A stretch of 64,000 bases of DNA, from assembly GCF_014274465.1 (NCBI RefSeq), contig NZ_CP060394.1, positions 4,526,001-4,590,000 of the forward strand. Reading direction: 5' to 3'. Under the pieces are notes generated by a model. That model saw only the letters and a list, made by a program, of their open reading frames with translations, was not told the origin of the DNA and ran no database searches. The translations under genes were made by a program, and so were the position numbers. Shown here piece after piece: positions 35,897-44,729 of the stretch (positions are counted from its first letter, which is position 1; every line of letters begins with the position of its first letter). This DNA comes from Alloacidobacterium dinghuense. Lineage in GTDB: Bacteria > Acidobacteriota > Terriglobia > Terriglobales > Acidobacteriaceae.

Positions 35897-36979
35897 TTAG
35901 TAGCTGTAAAACAAGTTCTGAATTTCAGCGGTGGAGCGGGGTTTGAGCAGCGCCAGCGCCAGCAGGATTCTGGACTTTTGCGGATTGAGCTCGTCAGAAG
36001 CGACAAAGTTCATTTCGTCGTCGTTTACTTCGACATTCCGTCCAATGCTTCCTGTTGCGACGCGGCTGCTTCTAACGACTACCACTCCGGCCTTAACGGC
36101 TCGCTCTGCGGCATCTAACGATGCCTTGTTCATGTTTCCATTTCCAACGCCGGCGATAACGATGCCCTTGGCGCCGTTTTTTACGGAGGCGTCGATCAGG
36201 TCGGCAGGCATATCCGCATAGCCGTAAACAATATCCACCCGAGGCAACTGGTTAACATCGGTGATATCAAATTCGCTTCCCGTGGTGTGCTTCCATGGGG
36301 GCGAGTTAAAGAAGTCATTCTTGCCATAGGCGCAAACTCCAACCAGACCACGCAGGGGAGACATGAAGGTTTGAACAGCGGTTGTGCTCGTCTTCGTAAG
36401 AGAGTGTGCCGCGTGAATCCAATCATTCATGACGACGAGGACTCCTCGTCCGGCAGCTTTTGAGTCGGCTGCAACGCCGACAGCGTTGAACAGGTTCAAA
36501 GGCCCATCCGCACTGACCGCGGTCGAGGGTCGCATTGAGCCCACGAGCACGACTGGCTTATCGCTCTTTACCACCAGATTGAGGAAATAGGCGGTCTCTT
36601 CCATGGTGTCGGTGCCGTGGGTGACAACAATTCCATCGACATCTCTCTGTGCCAACAAGATATTGATTCGCTTCGCAAGTGTGAGCATGATGGCAAGCGT
36701 CATGTCTTGCGATCCGACGTTCGCAATCTGCTCGCCCCTGATGTTAGCGAGATCCCTGATTCCGGGGACGGCAGCAAGCATCGCATCGATGGTTACCGCA
36801 CCGGAAGTGTAAGACGCCTGCGTGCTCGTGGACGCAGCCCCGGCGATCGTTCCTCCGGTCGCCAGGATCACAATATTTGGAAGCGGCCTCGAAGGATTCG
36901 CTTGAGCTGAGGAGGGATGGGAACTCTCGAGGGTAACAGCAACCAGAAGCAGGAATAATGCTTTGCACTTCTGTGTCAT
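35897..36979 (-). CDS. ansB: Exported type II L-asparaginase
   Basis: Protein of 360 residues with a signal peptide (ALFLLLVAVTLESSHPSSAQA), so it acts in the periplasm. Both catalytic threonine blocks are intact: ILATGGTIAGA near residue 40 and VTHGTDTMEETAYFL near 120. VGSMRPSTAVSADGPLNL is also conserved. It hydrolyses L-asparagine (often also glutamine, weakly) to aspartate and ammonia. The start is preceded by GAGGGAG. The exported glutaminase at 42084-43235 carries out the parallel reaction in the same compartment. Confidence 0.95.
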   Translation of the reverse strand: MTQKCKALFLLLVAVTLESSHPSSAQANPSRPLPNIVILATGGTIAGAASTSTQASYTSGAVTIDAMLAAVPGIRDLANIRGEQIANVGSQDMTLAIMLTLAKRINILLAQRDVDGIVVTHGTDTMEETAYFLNLVVKSDKPVVLVGSMRPSTAVSADGPLNLFNAVGVAADSKAAGRGVLVVMNDWIHAAHSLTKTSTTAVQTFMSPLRGLVGVCAYGKNDFFNSPPWKHTTGSEFDITDVNQLPRVDIVYGYADMPADLIDASVKNGAKGIVIAGVGNGNMNKASLDAAERAVKAGVVVVRSSRVATGSIGRNVEVNDDEMNFVASDELNPQKSRILLALALLKPRSTAEIQNLFYSY

Positions 36980-37042
36980 GCGGGATCTCCCTCGTAGCTC
37001 TTCTAAGAGAATGGCGATGGCGGGTTGTCTTTCAATTCTCTT

Positions 37043-38056
37043 CTAGTCGTCCTCATCTGGAACTGGGGTCCAGGATTTGTCTGGGTTGAACAGTTCCATT
37101 TTCTTGAATTGATCGAAAGTGCCGACCCCGAAATCCTTCTCGTAGACAACACCGTCATTGCTGACGATGAAGGTTTTCACTCCAGTCACACGGTATTCGG
37201 CCGGCGCAGCGACGAGCGCAAAGCCTCCGATCATGACGCCTTGCACCACGTAGTCCATCTGTCCCATCGGAGCAGCAGGGCCCTGTCCTTTGAGGACCTT
37301 GAAGAAATAGCCATGGTAGGGTTCTGCGCGGTTGGAGTAGCCCTGTTCGATCACGTTTGCAATCTTTTCCCCGATGGGGCCGCTCCATGTGCCATCTGCG
37401 TTTTGCCAGGCCAGTCCGTCCTGCTTGCCGGGCGTGCTGATGATTCGCTGCGCGTACTGGTTTACGTTGTAACCTTCGCGTGGCTCTAGTGCGTATGATT
37501 CCTGCGCTTCCACGTAACCATGGCAGATTTGAATAGCGTCAAGTTCATTGGCTCCGATGCGACGATATAACAGCTCCTGTTTGCCGGCAGCGCTGTCAAA
37601 GTGCCATTTATTGCCTGTCTTTACCATCGGAACCGGGAAGGGCCATTCTTCATTACCCACAATGAGGAATGCGCGGTTCCCGGTCTTCGGGTCAATGGAG
37701 ACAGTCTTCTTTTCGTGCGCCTCGGCGGCGAAGTCAGCGGCGCGCTGGCGGTCCTGCACAATTTCTCCGGTAAGTACGATATCGTCGCCGTCAGGATCGA
37801 AGATCTGAATGAGTGTAGATTCGTCCCACTGCTCCGCCGCGCTAATCAACGCGTCAGCAGCTTGTTGCGGTGAGTCGAAAGTCTTTGCACCTGCAGCAGG
37901 CGCTGCTGTCGGTGTGGCGGCAGCGGCCGGAGGAGCTTCCTTCGCCTCAGGTTGCTGAGCGGTAAGGAGAGCGGGAACGGACAAGCATGCCATCGCAATT
38001 GCGCTCACAGCCCAGGCAAGTCCGAGGAGATTCTTGTTGGCAGATATTGATTTCAT
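37043..38056 (-). CDS. Exported DUF2950 family protein
   Basis: Protein of 337 residues from the ATG at 38056 (GGAG upstream). The frame is open for 51 more codons, but that part is low-complexity and overlaps the DUF3300 gene. Signal peptide WAVSAIAMACLSVPALLTAQ, then an Ala/Pro linker and the DUF2950 domain (FDSPQQAADALISAAEQWD, KTGNRAFLIVGNEEWPFPVPMVK, YEKDFGV). DUF2950 and DUF3300 genes are regularly adjacent; here they are 22 bases apart in the order DUF3300 then DUF2950. Both products should be exported. Function unknown; a cell-envelope role is only a guess. Confidence 0.92.
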   Translation of the reverse strand: MKSISANKNLLGLAWAVSAIAMACLSVPALLTAQQPEAKEAPPAAAATPTAAPAAGAKTFDSPQQAADALISAAEQWDESTLIQIFDPDGDDIVLTGEIVQDRQRAADFAAEAHEKKTVSIDPKTGNRAFLIVGNEEWPFPVPMVKTGNKWHFDSAAGKQELLYRRIGANELDAIQICHGYVEAQESYALEPREGYNVNQYAQRIISTPGKQDGLAWQNADGTWSGPIGEKIANVIEQGYSNRAEPYHGYFFKVLKGQGPAAPMGQMDYVVQGVMIGGFALVAAPAEYRVTGVKTFIVSNDGVVYEKDFGVGTFDQFKKMELFNPDKSWTPVPDEDD

Positions 38057-38078
38057 CTCATTGCTCCTTTTCTCAGTC

Positions 38079-39569
38079 CTACCTGCGCCCACCGCCGCCT
38101 CTTCGCCCACCGCCACCGCCGCGCGATCCCATACTCGATGAACCGCGGCTGCTGTTGGCGCGTGCGCTCGCTCCGTTGAATCCGCCGGAACCGCCACCGA
38201 AGGCATCACGTCCGCCGCCTCCGCCGCCGCGCGAGATATCCCTGCTTCCTACACGATCTCCTCCACCGCCAGCACGATTACTGACGCCCGCCCCTCCCGC
38301 AGCACGATTGCTAACCCCGGCGCCTCCACTGCGGTTCCCGCCGCCTAAACCGTTTGCGCGATTACTGGTCAGATTTCCGCCCTGCCTTCCAATCTGTTGT
38401 CTTGCTCCAGCCTGACGGTTGGCGAGTGAGTCCCCGCGAGCCTGACCGCCAAACCGGTCAGCCGTAGCTCGATCCCGGTATGGAGCGCCGCCCCGGTGTT
38501 GCGGGTTGTGCTGCCAACTGTCGCCGCGACCACCGGACGGGAGTTGCGACGGACGGTTGCCTGCACCACCAACACCGCCCACACCACCGACGCCGCCGGC
38601 ACCGCCAATACCTCCAGCGCCGCCCACACCACCGGCACCGCCAACACCTCCAGCGCCACCAGCGCCGCCGCGAGAAGGCAATTGCGACGGGCGGTTGCCG
38701 CCGTTCACCCGATTGCCACCATTGATGTTCGTGTTGCGGTTGAAATTGCTATTGCGATTGATGGTGATGTCGTTGTTGCCTCCCCAGCCGCAGCCCCAGC
38801 CCCAGCCGCCGCCGCCCCAGAACGCACCCATCGCAACACCCACGCCAAAAGAGATCGCCATTCCCGCCGCGTAGTATCCCGGAGGCGGATAGTACACAGG
38901 AGGATATGGGTACACTGGCGGCCCATACACAACGGTGGGGTTGTAGGAGGGTACATACACGACTTGAGGATTGGCCTGTTCTACTACGATTACGCTTTTG
39001 CTTTCAATGACCTTGGTTTCTACCTTCTGCTGCTCGTTCGATTTCAGATTGCCCTTGTCCTGAGCCTTCTTACGCATCCGCTGCACGGCATCCATCACAT
39101 CGCTCTGCTGCGCCAGAAAAGCGTTGCCGAGATCGGTCGCCCACTGGATGTCGTCTGCTAGCCGCTTCACCACGTCGGGGAGTCCGGCTAAAGCCTGGAC
39201 GCTGGGATCCCACGATTGTTTCGCGACGGCGTCGGCGAGCGCTTTGTCCTTCAGCCCCGGGTTCTTCGTGAGCCACTGCTGGAGTTGAATGATCTCCAGC
39301 GGATACGTAGACGCGGCAAGGACCTGAGCCAGCATCGGGTCGGGATAAAGCGCAATGGGCGCCACGAGAGAATCCAGTTGGTCCGGCGGAATCTTCGCAG
39401 CCTGTTGCTGCGGCGCAGACGCTTGGTTCTGCGATGCAGACGTCTGGTTTTGCGACAAGGACGCATGCTCGATATCTGCCAGTGAGTCTCCCGGCACGAG
39501 CATGACTGCGCAGACTGCAACCAGAAAACGTCGAATTGCTGTGCCGAATATCCTTGGTTTCAGGTTCAT
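38079..39569 (-). CDS. Exported DUF3300 family protein with glycine-rich repeat tail
   Basis: Protein of 496 residues from the ATG at 39569, which follows GGAAGGAAG; 42 further open codons upstream look non-coding. Signal peptide RRFLVAVCAVMLVPGDSLA. The DUF3300 core covers LDSLVAPIALYPDPMLAQVLAASTYPLEIIQLQQW, DKALADAVAKQSWDPSVQAL and VVYVPSYNPTVVYGPP (to about residue 220). Beyond it come a Trp/Gly-rich segment, an Asn-rich stretch (RNSNFNRNTNINGGNR), tandem GGAGGV units (about 310-350) and a Gly/Arg/Ser-rich C-terminus. Such tails are often variable in length between strains. Co-transcribed with the DUF2950 gene. Confidence 0.92.
   Translation of the reverse strand: MNLKPRIFGTAIRRFLVAVCAVMLVPGDSLADIEHASLSQNQTSASQNQASAPQQQAAKIPPDQLDSLVAPIALYPDPMLAQVLAASTYPLEIIQLQQWLTKNPGLKDKALADAVAKQSWDPSVQALAGLPDVVKRLADDIQWATDLGNAFLAQQSDVMDAVQRMRKKAQDKGNLKSNEQQKVETKVIESKSVIVVEQANPQVVYVPSYNPTVVYGPPVYPYPPVYYPPPGYYAAGMAISFGVGVAMGAFWGGGGWGWGCGWGGNNDITINRNSNFNRNTNINGGNRVNGGNRPSQLPSRGGAGGAGGVGGAGGVGGAGGIGGAGGVGGVGGVGGAGNRPSQLPSGGRGDSWQHNPQHRGGAPYRDRATADRFGGQARGDSLANRQAGARQQIGRQGGNLTSNRANGLGGGNRSGGAGVSNRAAGGAGVSNRAGGGGDRVGSRDISRGGGGGGRDAFGGGSGGFNGASARANSSRGSSSMGSRGGGGGRRGGGGRR
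38560..38690. repeat. Short tandem repeat inside the DUF3300 gene
   Basis: Degenerate units of about 9-18 bases (GCCGCCCACACCACCGGCA type) code on the minus strand for GGAGGV/GGAGGI repeats. Both neighbouring blocks also read NRPSQLP, so an 80-residue piece of the tail may itself be a duplication. Confidence 0.7.
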
Positions 39570-39972
39570 GGCTATCTTCCTTCCGCCTTCCTGGGGAATC
39601 GCGACCGACCGATCCCCTCCTGTAGCAAATGCTCCAGACTGTAGGGCGCATCCCGCAGAGTGATCTGGTGATCTTGGCGAAAGAAAACGCTGCATGAAGA
39701 CTAGAGTTTTCCGCTACCCGGCTCTAATTCGGAGCATGCCGCGTATCGTCTCTCAATCGGACGCCATCCCACTTTGCGTCCGAATTCTAGATCGCGCTGC
39801 TTTCCCTGCGCACCTGTCTAAATAAACAGATGTGTTTTCTCAGCATTGATTCACTGAACGGGCAGCGCATCGAACTCTCCAAACGAAGTCTGTTTCATTT
39901 GACAGTTGGCAATTCACAGTAGCGGCTTATGCTACTGGACAGCGGCCCGGCGATCCACGTACGGAGGCACAC
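39570..39972. other. Intergenic region between DUF3300 and SemiSWEET genes
   Basis: Divergent promoters expected. Carries the inverted-repeat motif at 39890-39905. A 43-codon frame from 39695 (plus strand) lacks a ribosome site and I do not call it. Confidence 0.4.
39890..39905. promoter_or_regulatory. Inverted-repeat motif upstream of SemiSWEET
   Basis: CTGTTTCATTTGACAG: arms CTGT and ACAG with the shared TTGACAG half, the same 16-base length as the other sites. It is 68 bases before the SemiSWEET ATG and about 320 before the divergent DUF3300 start. Confidence 0.5.
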
Positions 39973-40377
39973 ATGGCCCGATTCAACTCAGTGATACTCG
40001 TCGTTCCCCTGGCGTGTCTGATCATGATCGATGGCTGTCAGGAACACCTTCCACGCGACATACAGAGCCTGTTCTTTCCCGGCCTTCGCCGGTCAGAAGT
40101 CTTCGGTTTTCTTGCTGGCCTGGGGACAACCTTTGCCGCCCTACCGGACTTGATTGTGATGTTGAAACGTCGGTCCAGCGTTGGCATGAACCCGAGGATG
40201 GCGGCCATCATCGGAGTGTTCCAGATTCTCTGGGTTTACTACGGTCTGTTGATTGTTTCTCGGCCAGTTGTCTTGTGGAACGTTATCGGTGTGTTCATTA
40301 ATTTCCTGAGCGTCGGCGCGTATCTTCATTTCTCTCGCAAGGAAAAATCGATCGCGGCGAGTCACGTTGGAAGTTGA
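39973..40377 (+). CDS. SemiSWEET-type sugar transporter with N-terminal extension
   Basis: Protein of 134 residues; ATG with GGAGG at ideal spacing. Residues about 40-125 form the three-helix MtN3/SemiSWEET unit (EVFGFLAGLGTTFAALPDLIVMLKRRSSVGMN, ILWVYYGLLI, VLWNVIGVFINFLSVGAYLHF). Such units dimerise to make a bidirectional sugar pore. The usual PQ of the first helix is PD here. The N-terminal 40 residues are unusual for the family (about 90 residues): a hydrophobic stretch (VILVVPLACLIMIDGC) that could be a signal or a fourth helix. Confidence 0.85.
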   Translation: MARFNSVILVVPLACLIMIDGCQEHLPRDIQSLFFPGLRRSEVFGFLAGLGTTFAALPDLIVMLKRRSSVGMNPRMAAIIGVFQILWVYYGLLIVSRPVVLWNVIGVFINFLSVGAYLHFSRKEKSIAASHVGS

Positions 40378-40423
40378 TGCACGTCACTTCAGTGCGCAGG
40401 TCCGGCTGAGCCCAGCACTGCCA

Positions 40424-40587
40424 TCAAATGTAATCGAGGCTTAAATAGAGCACTCCTGCGTCGAGACCCTTGATCTCACAGGTCATGGAATCGCCGTTCT
40501 TCATGCTCAACCGGTCCGTTTTATCTCGCGCGAACGCGGGTGCGGTAAGAACGAAGAGAAAACAAGAATCAAGTTTCGGGAGTTCAT
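40424..40587 (-). pseudogene. Remnant of an exported protein gene (unknown family)
   Basis: From an ATG at 40587 the sequence gives a signal-peptide start (MNSRNLILVF). After a one-base shift the rest follows (LFVLTAPAFARDKTDRL, MKNGDSMTCEIKGLDAGVLYLSLDYI) and then stops. The second block matches what I remember as the start of exported proteins beginning DKTD-MKNGD-CEIK-LYVSLDY. Intact members are far longer, so this copy is both frameshifted and truncated. No other piece of the gene is visible nearby. Confidence 0.55.
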
Positions 40588-40865
40588 GCTGGACCTCTCG
40601 ATATTCCCTGTGTGGGCCGCGCGCGCGATGCTCGTCGAACTCGAGACGCTGCCTCCGTGCGATGAGACTACCCTCGCACAAGAATTACTCGAAAAATCGG
40701 CGACCGCCATATCATCTCGCAGAAACTCACGAGCGGAGACAAAATCTCTGTTTAGACGGTCGCTTCTCAGAAACACGATCTAGTGGAAACAGAATACTTG
40801 ACGGTCGCACGAAACTTCCGGATCATTGACGATTCTCAGGCGATCGGAGCTGAAGGGGCAAGCCT

Positions 40866-41795
40866 TTAGCTTGTAGGCCCGGCAATCGCCTTGTTTTGTA
40901 GAACGCGCACCACCACACGGCGATTCTCGGCCTGCCCTTCAGCGGTCTTGTCACTAGCGACTTGATTACTCTCTCCCATTGCACCTGGAGCCAGCATTCT
41001 GGTGAGTGGAATTTTAGCTTGCTGAAGAAGAATGTTCGTCACATTCTGGGCTCGGTCTTCACTAAGTCTCTGATTCGTAGCGGCACTGCCGGTGGTAGAG
41101 GCATAGCCTGTTACTTCGATCATGTAACCATCGACTCCTTTGGCCTTGTCAGCCAGCGCCAGAAGCTGGGGATTGTATTGCGGATCGACCTTGGTCTTGC
41201 CGTTGCCGAACAAAACAGTTACCTCATCCATGATGTAATAGTCGTCCAGTTGACCGAAGCGTGCGATAGCGGCATCCACGGCCGCTTTGTTCGCAGCGAT
41301 TTTAGCCTGATTCGCCTCGATGGCTGCCTGATGCTCCTGCAGTGCCTGATTCTGTGCCTGCAGCTCCGCATTATGCTTTTCCAATTCAGCCGCGTTTTGT
41401 TGGGCTTGCTGCTTGACTTCATGGGTCCCGGCTTGAATGGCTTCAGCCTGTTGCAGATCATTGCCCTTGAACCTTACCTGTCGAGCTATGAGCCGAGTGT
41501 CATGGTAGTAGCCTTCCACCTTTACCGCCAGGCCTGGAATCAGGGCAGCCATGGACATTTTCTTGTTGCGAGCCTTGAACATCCCCTGCACCTGGCCCAC
41601 ATCCGTGCCATCGGTCAGCTCAACCACGAGATTTGGATTGTCCGTGGTTTGCACGATCATGTTTTCACCGCTTCGTCCTTTAATCAGGCCTTCAACTTTT
41701 ACAGTCTTTTGAGCCGCAAGTGTCAATGGCGCCAGTGTGCTGATTAGAGCCAGAGTTGCAAGGTATCTAGCGTTAAATAATGTGAACCGGTTCAT
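40866..41795 (-). CDS. OmpA-family peptidoglycan-associated outer-membrane protein
   Basis: Protein of 309 residues with signal peptide (ATLALISTLAPLTLAAQ), an N-terminal small beta domain (VKVEGLIKGRSGENMIVQT), a Gln/Glu/Ala-rich coiled coil (about 125-185) and a C-terminal OmpA/MotB domain (EVTVLFGNGKTKVDPQYNPQLLALADKAK, GYASTTGSAATNQRLSEDRAQNVTNIL, AENRRVVVRVL). It should bind peptidoglycan and brace the envelope. The ATG follows AAAGGAC and overlaps the stop of a 54-codon gene upstream (ATGA), so the two are translationally coupled. Confidence 0.93.
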   Translation of the reverse strand: MNRFTLFNARYLATLALISTLAPLTLAAQKTVKVEGLIKGRSGENMIVQTTDNPNLVVELTDGTDVGQVQGMFKARNKKMSMAALIPGLAVKVEGYYHDTRLIARQVRFKGNDLQQAEAIQAGTHEVKQQAQQNAAELEKHNAELQAQNQALQEHQAAIEANQAKIAANKAAVDAAIARFGQLDDYYIMDEVTVLFGNGKTKVDPQYNPQLLALADKAKGVDGYMIEVTGYASTTGSAATNQRLSEDRAQNVTNILLQQAKIPLTRMLAPGAMGESNQVASDKTAEGQAENRRVVVRVLQNKAIAGPTS

Positions 41796-41956
41796 GGTGT
41801 TGTCCTTTCTGGTTTTGAATTTTGGGTGATCACGTGCGTCTGCTCCCAGCCGCGTACCCTTTCCCGCGCATCATCAAAGATGCGCTCGTAATTACCCTTG
41901 CGGACTTTCTCGATTGCTTCCTTGTTCAAAGCACTGCGTGAGCTGTTGCGTTCCAT
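41792..41956 (-). CDS. 54-residue protein translationally coupled to the OmpA-like gene
   Basis: A short frame from the ATG at 41956, six bases after a near-perfect AAGGAG, to a TGA that overlaps the ATG of the OmpA-family gene by two bases. The product is highly charged and probably helical (NKEAIEKVRKGNYERIFDDARERVRGWEQ), with no signal peptide or membrane segment. Strong ribosome site, stop/start overlap and protein-like composition argue that it is real. Function unknown; it may be a small cytoplasmic protein or simply a coupling leader. Confidence 0.65.
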   Translation of the reverse strand: MERNSSRSALNKEAIEKVRKGNYERIFDDARERVRGWEQTHVITQNSKPERTTP

Positions 41957-42083
41957 TTAGCTCCTTAGAAGGCCAACTCAACGTTCGTGTGGAACACCGC
42001 CCAGTGCCTCCGAGGGCGCTCGCGACCCTCAAACGCCGACGATGTTCTTTCGTTCCGCACATTGTCCGCAAGAACGAGCGTGA

Positions 42084-43235
42084 CTACTTCAATCCAACCG
42101 AACTCGGCGAATAAAGGTTGTAGTTCAGTTTCTGAGCGACATAGTCGATCACCTCTTGCGCTTTGACGCTGTTACCCGCTTCATCCAGCGGCGGCGCAAA
42201 CACGGCGATAGCGCCCTTGCCTGGAGCAATTGCAACAATGCCGCCTCCGACACCACTCTTTGCGGGGAGACCGACATGCCAGGCCCAGCTTCCGGAAGAG
42301 TCGTACAGCCCGGCCATCGTCATCGTAGCGAGAATGTACGGGACGTCTTCGCGCTTGATGACCTGCTCTCCCGATGCAGGGTTGACTCCATTGTTCGCCA
42401 GTGTCGCGCCCATCCGGGCAAGTTGGCTTGCATTCACTCCCACGGAACATTGTTTGGTATAAATGTCGACCGATTCGAAGGGATCGGCATAAATGCGGTC
42501 ATACTTGGCCAGCAGCATTGACAGAGCTTTATTTCCAGTGTTTGTGGCAGCTTCTGATTTATAGACCTCTTCGATGAGTGTCAATTTTTCACCAGCGACT
42601 TTGTTATAGAAATTCAGAATCTTGTCCCATTTCTCATTCGCGTCTTTGCCGGATATGAGACTGGTCGTGGCGATGGCGCCCGCGTTGACGAAAGGGTTGC
42701 CAGTATGCGTTGGCATGTCGACGACGGCTGGCACAGAATTGAACGCACGGCCGGTTGGTTCCGAACCGATTCGCTCAAACGTCTTGTCTGGCCCGAGTTC
42801 TTCCATCGCGAGAGCCAGAGTGAAGACCTTCGAGATGGACTGGATTGAAAAGGAATAGTTCACGTCCCCGAGTGTGAGCACCTGATTGTCGGTAGTGACG
42901 ATAGCAATACCAAAGAGTTTCGAGTCTACTTGTGCAAGGTATGGAATATAGTCAGCATTCTTTCCCTTTGCTTCGTTCCGGAATTTGTCGTAGGCCTCCT
43001 TAACTACGGATTCCACAAGCTCCCGCCGAGGGGCAACGGGACTGCTGGCCTGTGCTGACAGTCGAAGAGGTACGAAACTTACCGCCATCAACAACGTTGA
43101 GGCAATGATCCGAATGTGCGCTCTCTTCAGAAGACCAAGGCTTCTTCTCGAAAAAGACTCACACGCAACAGGCGCCGGCTGAGCGCAACAGGAATCCCTG
43201 AGGAGGGCGTATTTGCGACTAATTGCCGACGACAT
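42084..43235 (-). CDS. glsA: Exported glutaminase A
   Basis: Protein of about 383 residues; ATG at 43235 with GAGAGG upstream. A serine beta-lactamase-like glutaminase domain starts near residue 70. The Ser-Lys dyad is in FSIQSISKVFTLALAMEE, and PTGRAFNS, MPTHTGNPFVNAGAIA and GMATT-region equivalents (SQLARMGATLANNG) are present. Unlike the cytoplasmic E. coli enzyme it has a long N-terminus with an apparent signal peptide (HIRIIASTLLMAVSFVPLRLSAQA), so glutamine is probably hydrolysed in the periplasm, giving glutamate and ammonia. It begins 20 bases after the stop of a DcaP-like porin gene, an operon that pairs solute entry with deamidation. Confidence 0.93.
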   Translation of the reverse strand: MSSAISRKYALLRDSCCAQPAPVACESFSRRSLGLLKRAHIRIIASTLLMAVSFVPLRLSAQASSPVAPRRELVESVVKEAYDKFRNEAKGKNADYIPYLAQVDSKLFGIAIVTTDNQVLTLGDVNYSFSIQSISKVFTLALAMEELGPDKTFERIGSEPTGRAFNSVPAVVDMPTHTGNPFVNAGAIATTSLISGKDANEKWDKILNFYNKVAGEKLTLIEEVYKSEAATNTGNKALSMLLAKYDRIYADPFESVDIYTKQCSVGVNASQLARMGATLANNGVNPASGEQVIKREDVPYILATMTMAGLYDSSGSWAWHVGLPAKSGVGGGIVAIAPGKGAIAVFAPPLDEAGNSVKAQEVIDYVAQKLNYNLYSPSSVGLK

Positions 43236-43255
43236 ATTCAGCACCTCTCACCCAA

Positions 43256-44674
43256 TCAATATGCGAAGCTTTTCTTCCAGTCGTACTTGAAAGAAAACTG
43301 CATCTTGTAGTCGTTAAAACTGTAACCATCGCTGAAGTTCAGGCGTCTGCCGAACTGGAATTCACCGCCCATCGTGACCGTGGGAACCGGGTGATAAAGC
43401 AGATTGGCGAGTGCATAGTGCCCTTGATGAAAATCGGCTGGGTTCTGCGCGTTCGAATTATCGATGTTGACCATGGAGTAGCCAGCCGAACTGCTGAAGC
43501 GTTCGCCCCAGTTATGATCGAGGAACGAAACCACCCCGAGGACTGGCAGAGGCACACCTTTGACGGGTGTGACGGGATTCCCGAAATTGTTCTTGATGCC
43601 GATATCGACAGGCGCATCATTCATGTAGTTCTCTACGCCCTCACCGTAGACAACAGCGAGCCTGGCTATATCCCGACTGCTCAACTTAAGATTCGAGGTG
43701 ACATTTACACCCCACCCGTAAGCGGTACCACTGAGGTTGTACTTAGGGTCGTTGTAGTCGACCCATCCGATTTTCCTGAAAATCCCTGCCGCCTGGACGT
43801 AGCCCCAATTCCTCGTCAACCGCACGTGCCCAGAAACATCGGGCAAATTAAAGCGTGGCTTGACGTTCTGTAACTCAATGCGGTCGGAATAGACACCCTG
43901 GTCTGCACTGGCGCCGGGTCGCTCTAGCGCTGCTATGACTTCGGTATGGCTACTGCGTATTGGCATCCAGCGGACTTGTACGTTGCGGAAGAAAACCATC
44001 CCGTTCGGTCCCCAATACTCAAGCAAGTTCGGGAACACATCGATGTCCATGAACGGGCTCCAGGTTTGGCCGGCGCCGAATTGCCCTAACTCCCCGTAAG
44101 CATGTCGAAGTCGAAAAGTTGTCTGACCCGCGTCAACTCCGGTCCCGAACAATTCGAACTCAAACTGGGTCTTAAGATCACCCCAGTCAGTCGGGGTCGA
44201 AGTCCTAACTCCAAATCGTGTTTGACGCACGCCGAAGTAGGTATTTCCATTGCCTCCAAACTCATTTGCAAACGCCGGCAATTTGGTGGGACGCTCGACA
44301 TCAAACCATTGCGGGTCAATCTGGCCGAAGTCGTACCCAGTGTCGGTCATGACGAAGCCGTACAGGTCGATCGTGCTTTCTGACTTTTCCCGTTCTGTGG
44401 ACGCCTTCTCATTCGCCATGGGAGGAGGAGCCGGCGTGCGTAGCGCGGCTACGGCGGCTGCAAGTGGCGTTGGCTGGGCCTGCTCCGCCACGTTGATCTC
44501 ATCTTTCAGCTCTTGCATCTCCTCCTCAAGCCGCTGCATTTTGTCTTTCAAGACTTGTAGATCCGGGCTTTGAGATTTCTGGATTTGAGCTTGTAAGCTC
44601 GTCGCGCACACGATGATCGTCGCGACGATACCCTGTAGAGTCTCTCTCCACCGAGTAGTGTTGTTTTGTCTCAT
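43256..44674 (-). CDS. DcaP-like outer-membrane porin
   Basis: Protein of about 472 residues from the ATG at 44674. Signal peptide (ETLQGIVATIIVCATSLQAQ) is followed by a coiled-coil stretch (LQVLKDKMQRLEEEMQELKDEI), a Pro/Ala linker and a 16-or-more-stranded barrel (STIDLYGFVMTDTGYDF, TYFGVRQTRFGVRTSTPTDWGDLKTQFEFELFG, ending FSFKYDWKKSFAY). The coiled-coil followed by IDLYGF is the mark of DcaP-type trimeric porins, which pass dicarboxylates and other small anionic solutes. It is the first gene of an operon with glsA. Two inverted-repeat motifs lie about 56 and 245 bases upstream of the start. Confidence 0.88.
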   Translation of the reverse strand: MRQNNTTRWRETLQGIVATIIVCATSLQAQIQKSQSPDLQVLKDKMQRLEEEMQELKDEINVAEQAQPTPLAAAVAALRTPAPPPMANEKASTEREKSESTIDLYGFVMTDTGYDFGQIDPQWFDVERPTKLPAFANEFGGNGNTYFGVRQTRFGVRTSTPTDWGDLKTQFEFELFGTGVDAGQTTFRLRHAYGELGQFGAGQTWSPFMDIDVFPNLLEYWGPNGMVFFRNVQVRWMPIRSSHTEVIAALERPGASADQGVYSDRIELQNVKPRFNLPDVSGHVRLTRNWGYVQAAGIFRKIGWVDYNDPKYNLSGTAYGWGVNVTSNLKLSSRDIARLAVVYGEGVENYMNDAPVDIGIKNNFGNPVTPVKGVPLPVLGVVSFLDHNWGERFSSSAGYSMVNIDNSNAQNPADFHQGHYALANLLYHPVPTVTMGGEFQFGRRLNFSDGYSFNDYKMQFSFKYDWKKSFAY

Positions 44675-44729
44675 GCCCAAAAACCTGCTACTCCGCAGGA
44701 ACGATGCCAGATAAGAGACTTCTTGCAAA

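Noticed and set aside
38496-39161. Long plus-strand frame (221 codons) opposite the DUF3300 gene
   Set aside because: Low-complexity Thr/Ala/His text produced by the glycine-rich repeats on the other strand.
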